This document shows positions 16,787-25,648 of a DNA stretch of 64,000 nucleotides, piece after piece. A model generated the notes under the pieces. The model saw only the letters and a program-made list of their open reading frames with translations. It ran no database searches and was not told where the DNA came from. Each line of letters starts with the position of its first letter. Position 1 is the stretch's first letter. Position numbers and translations under genes: made by a program. This stretch comes from UBA10649 sp965278965 (GTDB lineage: Bacteria > Actinomycetota > Actinomycetes > S36-B12), in the NCBI GenBank assembly GCA_965278965.1, contig OZ257127.1, positions 3,534,001-3,598,000 on the forward strand. The letters are read 5' to 3'.

Positions 16787-17890
16787 CTACCGGGGGATCG
16801 GCGCGAGACGGTCCAGGTGCTCGCGGACCCGGCCTCGTTCGGCGTCGGTCAACGGTCGGGCGCAGGCGATGGCGGCCAGGACCTCCGGGTCGTAGAACCG
16901 GATCGCGGCGGAGAGAGCGAACACCTCGTCGATGAGGTCGGCCGTGGTGCTCGGGGAGCAGATGTCATCGATGTTGTCGCTGCCGAGCCGGACGGGCACG
17001 CCCGCAGCCACCAGCTCCAGGACTCGGGGGATCGCGTTGGCCGTCGGCGTCGGCGCCGAACGGTCCAGCCGCATGCCCAGCGCCGCGGACGGGCACGCGA
17101 TGACGCCGACGTGGTGCCGGACGAGGCCATCGGCGAGTCGGTCGAACCGTGCGTCGTCGTAGGTCGTCGGCGAGACGACGTGGACGCCCCAGACGCTGGG
17201 CTCGCCGTCGAGGGACCGGTAGGAGCCGACCTCATCGAGGACGTCGAGCAGGTCCTCGGTGCCGGTCTCCCCGGGCTCGACCCGCTGGTCCAGGTGGACC
17301 TGCACGGGCACCCCACGGTTGCGCGCGAGCTCGATCACCCGGATGCAGTGCTCCCGGAAGCCGATGTGGCTCGGGTAGTCGGCGACGTCGTCCGCCTCGG
17401 GGAGGCAGCCGACGAAGTCCGCGCGGCGCGCGCCCTCGGCGAACACCTCCCAACGCTGCGGTTCGGCGTCGTCGAAGCCGAACGGCGTGTAGGCCCCGAC
17501 TCTCAAGTCGATCTCCGCCGAGCGGTCGGCGGCGACCGCGAGCATCCAGTCCAGGGCCTGCAGCCCGACCCGGTCGGCGGTGACGTCCACGAGAGTCTGG
17601 GCGACCGAGGTCCCGCACGCGACCATCACGTCGACCGCGCCGTGGACGCGGGCCAAGAAGTCGTCCTCGCGGTACGCCGGGCCGTCGTGCACGACACCCA
17701 GCAGGCGGTGCTTGGCGTGAAGGCTGCCGTGCGCGGACGCCAGCGTGTCGCCGCCGGACCAGTACTGCGGGTCGAGAGTGCCGACACGGTCCAGGTGCAG
17801 GTGCGCATTGTGCAGACCGCCGTTCGCCTGCACGGCGGCGTCGAGCGTGCGGTACCAGCCGCTCGCCGTGCGCGCGTTCAACGACGCCAC
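16787..17890 (-). CDS. Cytosine-deaminase-like amidohydrolase
   Basis: 367 residues of the metal-dependent amidohydrolase superfamily, CodA-like branch. Metal ligands can be placed: HLH at residues 30-32 within NAHLHLDRV, His199 in VQVHLDQRV, His237 in GVHVVS and Asp305 in LGSDNIDDICSP. It should hydrolyse a cyclic amide or deaminate an N-heterocycle; the substrate is not readable. The GTG start lies 13 bp inside the upstream NRPS-like gene, so the two are translationally coupled, implying a role in the same pathway. It converges on the SseB gene. Confidence 0.8.
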   Translation of the reverse strand: MASLNARTASGWYRTLDAAVQANGGLHNAHLHLDRVGTLDPQYWSGGDTLASAHGSLHAKHRLLGVVHDGPAYREDDFLARVHGAVDVMVACGTSVAQTLVDVTADRVGLQALDWMLAVAADRSAEIDLRVGAYTPFGFDDAEPQRWEVFAEGARRADFVGCLPEADDVADYPSHIGFREHCIRVIELARNRGVPVQVHLDQRVEPGETGTEDLLDVLDEVGSYRSLDGEPSVWGVHVVSPTTYDDARFDRLADGLVRHHVGVIACPSAALGMRLDRSAPTPTANAIPRVLELVAAGVPVRLGSDNIDDICSPSTTADLIDEVFALSAAIRFYDPEVLAAIACARPLTDAERGRVREHLDRLAPIPR

Positions 17891-20800
17891 CGCAGGCGGG
17901 TCCTGCTCGGTGCCGCCACGTCGACCTCGCCGCGCCAGGGCGTCGAGCCGCGCTCGCTGAACCAGGTGATCCCCTCGTCGACGACGTCGACCTCCAGCAT
18001 CCACCGCCCTGGCTCGGCCGGGGCGGGCACCGACACACTCACACGGACCTCCTGACCTGGTTCGACGCTGTGGGGGAGCGGCGCCACCGTAGCCACCGGT
18101 CCGGGCGGCCCGTCCGCAGGCCGCCAGCAGGCAGCGATCGCGAGGGCCGATCGCGAACCCGCCGGCCAGGTCAGCGGTCCGATGTTGCGAACGACCACGT
18201 CGACGGGTACGCGGGATCCGGGGGCGACGGTGGTTGTCACGGGTCCGAAGACCGCGACGCTCGCGCGGTAGGCCTCCTCGGCGAGCGGCTCGGCGCCGGG
18301 CCGCTCGTCTTGCTGGCCCGGGGGTGTCGGGCCGTCCGCCAGCGCGAAGGCGAGGTGCTCGGCCACCCGGGCGGCGAGCACGGGGATGTTCTCCGGGGTG
18401 AAGAACTGCGCGTGGGCGCCCTGGATCTGTCGGATCCACAGGGGTCCGGAGTACCACGCGGCGTAGCCGCGGCCCGGGTCGGCGAACCGGGCGAACGGGT
18501 TCCGGTCGCTGCGATCGCCGAACAGCATCGCCACCGGGCCGTCGTAGGCCAGCGGCTCGAACTTCTCCATCAAGAGCAGGACGGGCACGTCGTCGCCCTC
18601 GTCGCGCAGCCGGCGGGCGACGCGGAGGGCGATCCGAGCGGCCTGGCAGTTTCCACCGATGAGATAGGGGCCCGTCGGCCGGATCTCGCGGATCTCCCGC
18701 AGGTAGTGCGCTGCGAGGAGCTCGATGTTGTCGTCGCTCTTGACCATGACGCGGTTTCCCGATCGCATGGCGTGCACGGGCTGGTCGGGTCCCAGCGCGT
18801 CGGCGAGCGCTCGGTGCTCGCGCTCGTTCTGCAGGCACCAGAACAGCGGCGTACGTGAGCCTGCGGTGTTCCGGCCGACGATGACGGCGTCGGCGCGGTG
18901 CCGGTCGCCATCCCACGTGGCGGTGTGCGCCAGCAGCCCGCTCAGGATCTCCGGCGGCAGGTCGCCGGCGGCGTCGGCGGGCGCGGACCCGGCGGTGGCC
19001 TCGTCGCGCAGGGCGCGCGCGAGCCCGGCGACCGTGTCCAGGTGGGCGAGCGCGCTCGACGGCAACGGGCGACCCATCCGCTGCTCCAGCTCGACGACGA
19101 GCTGGACGGCGAGGAGGGAGTGCCCGCCGTAGTCGCGGAACGACGCTCGGACGTCGACCGGCTCGTCGCGCCACAGAACGTCCTGCCAGGCTCGCGCGAT
19201 CGTCTCTTCGAGCTCGTCCGAGGGCGCGGCAACCACGTCCAGGTCGTCCCCGGCGCGCGCCAGCTCACGCACCCGGTCGAGGTCGAGCGACCCGTCCGGG
19301 CGGGACGGGAGCGCATCGACGGCGCGCAGCCTCGCCGGCACCCGGTATGCCGGCAGCGCGTAGGCGGACGCGGCGATCAGCGCCGTGCGGTCCGCCGGCC
19401 GGTCCTCGGAGAGGACGACGACCGCGTCGAGCCGGCCGGCCGCCGGGTCGTGGACGACCGCGGCGTCCGCGACCCCGTCGACCGCCCGAAGCACTGCCCG
19501 GACGTCGTCCGTCGCCTCCGCCGGGCACGGCCCTACCGGTGCGGAGGGATCGGCGAGACTCATCCGCAGCTCGGACACGAGGTCCTCGAGCAGCGCACTC
19601 AGGGTTGCCCGAGCCAGCAGACCGCCGTGCCCGTCGACAGTCGCGTGGGCTCCGCCCGGGGTCACCTCGAGGTGGATCGCGAGGTCGGCGTCGGCTGCGG
19701 GTCGGCGCACGCCGTACGGCTGGACGCCGATGCCCTCGAGTGCCATCGGCCCGTTCCGGCGGTGCTGGACCGACACCACGACCGGTCCGGCCGCCAGCGG
19801 ATGCCGACGAAGGATCTCCTCGCGCGGCAGGCCGTCATGGTCGAGGGCGAGCACGAGCGCAGCCTGCGCGGCCGCGACGACGGCGGCGCGGATGGCGTCC
19901 GGCGCGACCGCGATCCGGGCGGGCACCAGCGTCGACCAGCCGCCGATCGTGCCGAGCGCCTGCGGAACGGTGCGCCCTGCCGTCGGCACCTGGAGGACGA
20001 GGTCGCGCTGGCCCGTCCGGCGGTAGATCACGATCGCCGCGGCCGCGAGCCACCACGCGGCCACGGAGGGGTCGCCGGCGCTCGCCCGCGTGGTCATGGC
20101 GGAGACGACGTCGGGCGGTAGGTCCCGGACAGCCGAGACGGCCTCGCGGTGCCCGGATCCGCGCTCACGGTCGACCGGGACGACCGTCGGCTCCTGGAGG
20201 CCGTCCAGGGCCGAGTCCCATGCGGCCTCGTCGACGTGTACGCGTGCCCGCGCGCGGGCCACCAGCGACGCCGCCACCTCTAGCGCGGGCGGAGCGACCT
20301 CCAGCTGCTGCCCGTCGAACGCCTGCGCCAGGTCCGACTCGAGCACGGCACGCGACGCCCCGTCGAACACGAGGCGGTGGAAGGCCAGCACGAGCAACGC
20401 CTCGTCGGGTCCGACCCGCAGGAGTCGAGCACGCCACAGGGGGCCGCGCTCGACATCGACGTGCCGGCCGACCTCAGCGCGGACCTGCCGTGCGAGCTCG
20501 GCGTCGGCGACCTCCGGTGCGTTCTGCCGGCGGACCCACGTCAGGTCCGTGACCGGAACCACCACGGGGTGTGCGGGGTGGACGACGGGGGACGGCTCGC
20601 CGTCCGCCCCGGCCGGGAACGATGTGCGCAGGATGTCGTGGCGGGCGATGACGACGCCCAGAGCGGCCTCGAGCCGGGGGAGGTCGAGGACGCCGTCGAG
20701 CCGGTACGCCAGCGGCACGACGTGCGGAGCGTGCTCGGGTGCCAGCCGTGCCAGCCGCCACAGCCGTCGCTGGCCTGCCGTCATCGAGCGCTCGGGAGCT

Positions 20801-23568
20801 ACGTACCCCCGTCGTGCCGCGAGCTCCTGCGTGGCCGGCGCCAGCGTCCGGTTGCTGGCGGCGCCCCGCGTGCCGCGGTCGGCATCGATCTGCCCGTGCT
20901 GCGCGAACTTCGGGTCCCCGATCATGCGGGACTGGGGGTGCAGGCCGTCGGTCATGCGCGCGCGGGGGTCGGCGTACGGGTCGAGGACCCGTGCGGCGAT
21001 GTCGTCATCCCACGGCACCCCGAGCGCCGCGCACACCCGTTCCGCCGTTGTCCGCGGGTCCGCGACCAGCTCCTCGAACCGGACCTGGGTCCAGCGGGCC
21101 TCGGGGACCAGGGGCTGCAGCTGGTCGATGACGTCCTCGATGCGGCACCACAGCAGTTCGCCGAAGGACACTTCGCTGTCGCCGGCGAGCCCGGGCGGCA
21201 CGGGCGCATCGGTGGGTCCGGCCAGTCGTTGCCACCACAGCGCGCCCAGTCGGGCTTCGGCGAACGACTCCGCGACCGCGGCCGGGTGCCGGACGAGGTG
21301 GATGACCCGAAGGTCGTGGGCGATCGTCATCGCACGCGTCAGCCACGGGAGGCGGAGCGCGTTCATCGGCGTCTTGTCGACGAGGAGCCGACCCGGCACC
21401 GCGGCAGCGAGGAGGCCGTAGGCGTCGACGGTCGAGGCATCGGCGTCCTCGAGGTCACGCACCCATGCTCGCGCGGCGCCCACGTCGCACCCGGTGGCCG
21501 TGACCCACGCGCGCTCCAGCCCTTCGAGCTGGGACGCGAGCCCGTCGGGGAACGCCGCTCGGCGCAGACGCATGGTCGCGAAGGGAAGCAGGTAGAGCTC
21601 GGGCGGGGCGAATACGCCGGGGTGGCCGGCGAGCATCGCCCGTAGCAAGGTCGATCCCGAACGCGGCGCGGACGCGATGAGGGCGAGCCGGCCCAGGGTC
21701 GCCGCGCTGGCAGCGGGCTGCACGCCGTACCACGATGAGACGTCGCCGGCTGTCAGCCCGGCGCCGAACGCGGCCCGCGCGGCATCGTCCACGGCCGGTC
21801 CGCGCGGCACGCTCGCAACGGTGCCCGACGCGTCGGTGCCGGCGAGCAGCGCCCAGGTCCGCGGGTAGGTCTCGGCGAGCATCCGTTCGTACCGGGCGAT
21901 GGTCGGCGCCTGGTAGACCGACATGACGTAGACGAGCTCACCCGCGACGTCACCGACCTCGGCCACGATCGCGGCGGCGCGCAGCGAGTCACCGCCCGCA
22001 GCGAAGAAGTCGGCGTCGATCGAGGGCTCGGCGTACTCGCCGAGGTCGAGCGCGCGACTCCAGGTACGCATGAGCCACGCGCGGACCCGGCCACGCGCGT
22101 CGTCGCTCGGCGTGGGTGTCCGCAGCGGCACGTCCGGATCACGCGGCGACGTCGCTGCCAGTGGCGTCGAGACCTCCAGGAGCGCAGGGAGATCCGCACG
22201 AGCGAGCTTCCCGTTCCGCCGCGGGACCGCCGCGATGCTCGCGGCGCGGCGCGGCGTGTGGCTGCGCGGCAGGGCTGCCGACACGTGCGCCTGCAAGGTC
22301 GCGAGGTCGAGCACGGCACCCGGTCGCAGGACGACCACGGCGGCGACGACCTCTCCGAGCGTGGGGTGCGGGACGCCGAACGCGGCTGCGTCGCTGATCG
22401 CCGGGTGCGTGAGCATGACCTCGTCGACGTCAGCCGGCGCGATCTTCTCGCCGCCGTGGTTGACCATGTCCTTCACGCGGCCGACGAGGTGGATGTGGCC
22501 GTCGGCGTCGAGCCGACCGATGTCGCCGGTACGCAGCCAGTCGCCGTCGAACGACGACCGGTCTAGCGGTTGGCCGGGACCGAGGTCGTAGCCGGCGAGG
22601 ACCTGCGGGCCGCGCACCTGCACCTCACCGACGGCGGCACGCGCCCCGAAGCCGTCGAGGATCCGAACGTCGAGGGCGACCGGCCGGCCGACGCTGCCCG
22701 GTCGGCAGTCGTCCAGCGGCTGGCTGGCGATGACGCCTGCCGTCTCCGTCATCCCGTAGATCTCGACGACCGGGACGCGGAGCGACGACTCGGCCCGTTC
22801 GCGCAACGGCGCCGGCAGGGGCGCCGAGACCGACCGGACGAACCGCAGGCGCGGCAGCGACGGGTGGGGCGTCGGCGCCGTGTCCAGAAGCGCCGCCAGC
22901 ATCGCCGGCGCCGCCTGCCACCACGTCGCCTCGGGCAGGGCCTCCCAGCACCGGGCTGCGTCGAACGGACCGGCCAGGTGGACGCTGCCGCCGCGGGACA
23001 GGGGGGCGAGCAGCAGGTCCACGATGCCCCCCACGTGCTGCAGCGGGAGCGTGTGCAGGCCGCGGTCTCCGGGTCCAAGCTCAAGGGAGGAGGCCACCGC
23101 GCCAGCCCCGTGGGTGAGCATGCGGACGGTCACAGGGACCAACCGTGCGGTCGCAGTGGTCCCCGACGTCGGCAGCAGCAGCGCGACACGGTCGGGCTCT
23201 GCTGAGCCGATGCCGGTGGGGTCGGACTCGAAGCTGGCCGCGAGCACGCCGTCGGGGAGGAGTTCGGCGGCGGACCGCACGAACTGCGTCGCCATCGCCC
23301 GGTCGGACACGCGACGTGTGACCTCGGCGGTCTGGTCCGGGGCCAGCGGCACGACGGTCGTGTGCTGAAGCAGGCCGAGGAGGGTGACCACCGACGCGAG
23401 GTCGGGCCGGGCGACGAAGGCGACCCGCTGACCCTCACGAATCCCACGCGCGCGGGCACCGTCCTGGACTGCGGCGACGGCGCGGGCCAGCTGGGCGTAG
23501 GTGAGGGTGCTGCCGTCCGGATCGGTGAGAGCCAGGTCGTCGGGTCGACCGGCGAGCCAGCCAGCCAT
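17878..23568 (-). CDS. NRPS-like megasynthase with internal sulfotransferase domain
   Basis: 1896 residues. Order: adenylation/acyl-ligase domain 1-470 (LLLPTSGTTATARLVPV, EIYGMTETAGV, LRTGDIGRLD, GRVKDMVNHGGEK, and RRNGK with the A10 Lys); carrier domain with GGDSL (Ser528); sulfotransferase 630-900 with P-loop IASAPRSGSTLLRAML and DKTPMN; condensation-like domain 930-1340, where HHxxxDG is HRLVFDG (catalytic second His is Arg1065); C-terminal adenylation remnant 1353-1438 ending PSRPDGSLDLDRV (A10 Lys lost); second carrier GGHSL (Ser1484); thioesterase about 1570-1745 with YLIGGNCQAARI, so the nucleophile would be Cys1641; Ig-like tail 1765-1885 (VVVRNIGPLTWPAG). The ATG follows GGGAGGT; an in-frame start 30 bp earlier is less likely. 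No product can be predicted. Confidence 0.87.
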   Translation of the reverse strand: MAGWLAGRPDDLALTDPDGSTLTYAQLARAVAAVQDGARARGIREGQRVAFVARPDLASVVTLLGLLQHTTVVPLAPDQTAEVTRRVSDRAMATQFVRSAAELLPDGVLAASFESDPTGIGSAEPDRVALLLPTSGTTATARLVPVTVRMLTHGAGAVASSLELGPGDRGLHTLPLQHVGGIVDLLLAPLSRGGSVHLAGPFDAARCWEALPEATWWQAAPAMLAALLDTAPTPHPSLPRLRFVRSVSAPLPAPLRERAESSLRVPVVEIYGMTETAGVIASQPLDDCRPGSVGRPVALDVRILDGFGARAAVGEVQVRGPQVLAGYDLGPGQPLDRSSFDGDWLRTGDIGRLDADGHIHLVGRVKDMVNHGGEKIAPADVDEVMLTHPAISDAAAFGVPHPTLGEVVAAVVVLRPGAVLDLATLQAHVSAALPRSHTPRRAASIAAVPRRNGKLARADLPALLEVSTPLAATSPRDPDVPLRTPTPSDDARGRVRAWLMRTWSRALDLGEYAEPSIDADFFAAGGDSLRAAAIVAEVGDVAGELVYVMSVYQAPTIARYERMLAETYPRTWALLAGTDASGTVASVPRGPAVDDAARAAFGAGLTAGDVSSWYGVQPAASAATLGRLALIASAPRSGSTLLRAMLAGHPGVFAPPELYLLPFATMRLRRAAFPDGLASQLEGLERAWVTATGCDVGAARAWVRDLEDADASTVDAYGLLAAAVPGRLLVDKTPMNALRLPWLTRAMTIAHDLRVIHLVRHPAAVAESFAEARLGALWWQRLAGPTDAPVPPGLAGDSEVSFGELLWCRIEDVIDQLQPLVPEARWTQVRFEELVADPRTTAERVCAALGVPWDDDIAARVLDPYADPRARMTDGLHPQSRMIGDPKFAQHGQIDADRGTRGAASNRTLAPATQELAARRGYVAPERSMTAGQRRLWRLARLAPEHAPHVVPLAYRLDGVLDLPRLEAALGVVIARHDILRTSFPAGADGEPSPVVHPAHPVVVPVTDLTWVRRQNAPEVADAELARQVRAEVGRHVDVERGPLWRARLLRVGPDEALLVLAFHRLVFDGASRAVLESDLAQAFDGQQLEVAPPALEVAASLVARARARVHVDEAAWDSALDGLQEPTVVPVDRERGSGHREAVSAVRDLPPDVVSAMTTRASAGDPSVAAWWLAAAAIVIYRRTGQRDLVLQVPTAGRTVPQALGTIGGWSTLVPARIAVAPDAIRAAVVAAAQAALVLALDHDGLPREEILRRHPLAAGPVVVSVQHRRNGPMALEGIGVQPYGVRRPAADADLAIHLEVTPGGAHATVDGHGGLLARATLSALLEDLVSELRMSLADPSAPVGPCPAEATDDVRAVLRAVDGVADAAVVHDPAAGRLDAVVVLSEDRPADRTALIAASAYALPAYRVPARLRAVDALPSRPDGSLDLDRVRELARAGDDLDVVAAPSDELEETIARAWQDVLWRDEPVDVRASFRDYGGHSLLAVQLVVELEQRMGRPLPSSALAHLDTVAGLARALRDEATAGSAPADAAGDLPPEILSGLLAHTATWDGDRHRADAVIVGRNTAGSRTPLFWCLQNEREHRALADALGPDQPVHAMRSGNRVMVKSDDNIELLAAHYLREIREIRPTGPYLIGGNCQAARIALRVARRLRDEGDDVPVLLLMEKFEPLAYDGPVAMLFGDRSDRNPFARFADPGRGYAAWYSGPLWIRQIQGAHAQFFTPENIPVLAARVAEHLAFALADGPTPPGQQDERPGAEPLAEEAYRASVAVFGPVTTTVAPGSRVPVDVVVRNIGPLTWPAGSRSALAIAACWRPADGPPGPVATVAPLPHSVEPGQEVRVSVSVPAPAEPGRWMLEVDVVDEGITWFSERGSTPWRGEVDVAAPSRTRLRWRR

Positions 23569-23635
23569 CCGACCTCCCTCGGGTGCCCTGCGGACCACGG
23601 CATCCTAGGGCGGTGCCCGCGGCTAGCATCCGGCC

Positions 23636-24439
23636 ATGAGCGAGCCGACGACGGCGACGTGGCGCTCGCTCCTGGAGTGCGGGGCCCGTCCCCACGACGG
23701 GCCCTACCCGTTCGGCTGGGTCGACCACTACCTGCCCGACGCGGACCTGGCTGCACTCGCGGCGGACTTCCCCGTGCTGTCCGACTCACCCGGCGCTCAG
23801 CGCATGCCGCGCGGCAAACGCCGCCTCGTTCTCACGTCGGCGGACCTCGGCCGGCCCGGACTCGCCGACTCGTGGGCGCATGCCCTCGCCGCCGTCGCGT
23901 CGCCGGAGTACCTCGACCAGTCGCTGGCCTTCGTGCGCGAGGTATCGGACGACGGGCCGGTCGGCCAGGTGCCGGCGGTGGTCGCGGCGGCGCATGGTCG
24001 TCTGGTCGCCGCAGATCTCGACGTGCAGGTCGAGGCGGCGGAGCTCGCCGACGGCGCATACCTGCCCCCGCACACCGACGCCGCCGACAAGCTGGTCAGC
24101 TGCGTCCTCGCCCTGCCGACGATCGACCCATGGCCGCCGGAGTGGGGTGGCCAGGCCCAGGTCCTGAGCCCGCGACTGTTCCGGCCCAACTGGTCGAACG
24201 CGCTCGGCGACCCGGCGGACTTCGAGATCGTCACGGAGGTGCCCGTGGTGTCGAACCGGTTGTTCTGGTTCGTGAAGACGTCGTCGTCCTGGCACGCCGT
24301 GTCGGCAGCGACGCCGACCGATGTGCACGCGCGCCGGTCGTTCAACGTCGCCGTTGTCGTCTCCGCCGAGGGTCGAGCCCGTACCGGGCTCGACGATGCG
24401 ATGCGCGAGGTCGCGGCGGCTGAAGGCGCCGGCCGGTGA
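23636..24439 (+). CDS. 2-oxoglutarate/Fe(II)-dependent oxygenase
   Basis: A 267-residue double-stranded beta-helix oxygenase. The facial triad is visible as His146-x-Asp148 in LPPHTDAADK and His220 in SSSWHAVSA, with Arg234 in RRSFNVAVV as the likely 2-oxoglutarate anchor. The layout resembles prolyl-hydroxylase-like enzymes. It is divergent from the NRPS-like gene with only 67 bp between starts, so both probably share one control region. TAGCAT at 23624-23629 lies 6 nt before the ATG, suggesting a leaderless message. The stop overlaps the following glycosyltransferase. Likely role: hydroxylation of a pathway intermediate. Confidence 0.8.
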   Translation: MSEPTTATWRSLLECGARPHDGPYPFGWVDHYLPDADLAALAADFPVLSDSPGAQRMPRGKRRLVLTSADLGRPGLADSWAHALAAVASPEYLDQSLAFVREVSDDGPVGQVPAVVAAAHGRLVAADLDVQVEAAELADGAYLPPHTDAADKLVSCVLALPTIDPWPPEWGGQAQVLSPRLFRPNWSNALGDPADFEIVTEVPVVSNRLFWFVKTSSSWHAVSAATPTDVHARRSFNVAVVVSAEGRARTGLDDAMREVAAAEGAGR

Positions 24440-25233
24440 ACTGCGCGTCACCGATGCTGCAGCACCTGGACGTCGTCACGTTCAAGTGGGGCTCGCTGTA
24501 CAGCGCGGACGCCGTGAACCGCTTGCGGGGAATGGTCGAGCGCCGGCTGCCGGTTCCCGTGCGGTTCCATTGCGTGACCGACGACGCGACCGGCCTCGAC
24601 AGCCGCATCGTCGTCCACGCCCTCGACGACGTAGCCGCGGCTCCGTGGGATCTCGGCACGTCGCGCAAGCTGTCCGTCTTCCAACGGGACTTCCTGGGTC
24701 TGGAGGGACGACACCTGGCCGTCATGGACATCGACCTGGTCGTCGTCGGCTCACTTGACTTCCTGCTCGACCGGCCGGACTCGGACTTCGTCGCGGTCCG
24801 CGGGCGCAACCAGTACGCCGGAACCCGGGCGCACGCGGCGCTCTACCGGATCCGCGTCGGATCGCGGCCGGCGGTGTGGGACGACCTGCTGGCTGATCCC
24901 GCCGGCGCGATCGGGTCGTGCCAGCACCATCGCGGCAGCCCGGGGCACGTCAGCGAGCAACGGTGGCTGGATCGCACGGTGACCGACATGGACTTCTTCC
25001 CGGACGGCTACGTCGTGTACTTCCGTCAGGACTGCGGTGCTCGTGGCCGTCCGGTGCTAGGGCCGCTCGGTCGACGGCTGGGGCTGTCGACAGCCCGCTG
25101 GGGGATCGCTCGAGTGCCCGCCGGCGCCCGCGTCGTGTCGTTCGCCGGCCAGGCCCAGCCGTGGCTGGTGCGCGACGGCTCCTACGGGACTTGGCGGCAC
25201 GCACCGTTCGTCCGTGAGCACTGGCGCATCTAG
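24436..25233 (+). CDS. Glycosyltransferase, GT-A fold
   Basis: 265 residues. The N-terminal segment LDVVTFKWGSLYSADAVNRL and the metal-binding DID in HLAVMDIDLVVVGSLDFLL (about residues 97-99) indicate a nucleotide-sugar transferase of the GT-A type, close to GT8-like enzymes. The C-terminal part has WLVRDGSYGTWRHAPFV and no membrane segment, so it should be cytosolic. The GTG overlaps the oxygenase stop by 4 bp, making the two a coupled pair. Donor and acceptor are unknown. Confidence 0.75.
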   Translation: MNCASPMLQHLDVVTFKWGSLYSADAVNRLRGMVERRLPVPVRFHCVTDDATGLDSRIVVHALDDVAAAPWDLGTSRKLSVFQRDFLGLEGRHLAVMDIDLVVVGSLDFLLDRPDSDFVAVRGRNQYAGTRAHAALYRIRVGSRPAVWDDLLADPAGAIGSCQHHRGSPGHVSEQRWLDRTVTDMDFFPDGYVVYFRQDCGARGRPVLGPLGRRLGLSTARWGIARVPAGARVVSFAGQAQPWLVRDGSYGTWRHAPFVREHWRI

Positions 25234-25269
25234 GTGTAGACGGCTGACGCAGCTTCGTCGCGGCGCGAT

Positions 25270-25638
25270 CTAGGACCGGATCCAGGCGGAAACGACCTCG
25301 AGCACCTCGGACATCAGCGTGTCGAGATCCGCGTCCGGGGGAATCGAGATGACGCCACGATCCGGTGCAGCCCACGTCACGAGCCCGGAGGGGTCGGCGA
25401 AGACGAACGACGCGGCGTCCGCGCGCTTGCGCGCACCCCGATGCAGCACGAGGTCCACGCGGTCTCCGGGCTGCAGGCGGAAGGTGACGCGGTCCTCCCC
25501 GGCGTAGACGAAGTTCGGCGCGTTCCACTTGACCGTCTCGGCAAGGTCGGGTTCCGCGGCCAGGATCGCTGACCTGATCCGCATGACGTCGGCCTTGCGC
25601 GAGTGCCGAAGTCCGCCCAGATACTCCTGTGGCTCCAC
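25270..25638 (-). CDS. DUF1801 domain protein
   Basis: 122 residues. YLGGLRHSRKADVMRIRSAIL followed by VKWNAPNFVYAGEDRVTFRL is the DUF1801/YdhG-like pattern. The family has no firmly established function. The chosen GTG lies 10 bp after the upstream sulfotransferase stop; two in-frame ATG codons at about 25674 and 25671 would overlap that gene and are the alternative. It probably shares a transcript with the sulfotransferase. No visible link to the other island functions. Confidence 0.75.
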   Translation of the reverse strand: MEPQEYLGGLRHSRKADVMRIRSAILAAEPDLAETVKWNAPNFVYAGEDRVTFRLQPGDRVDLVLHRGARKRADAASFVFADPSGLVTWAAPDRGVISIPPDADLDTLMSEVLEVVSAWIRS

Positions 25639-25648
25639 GCCCGCGAGG

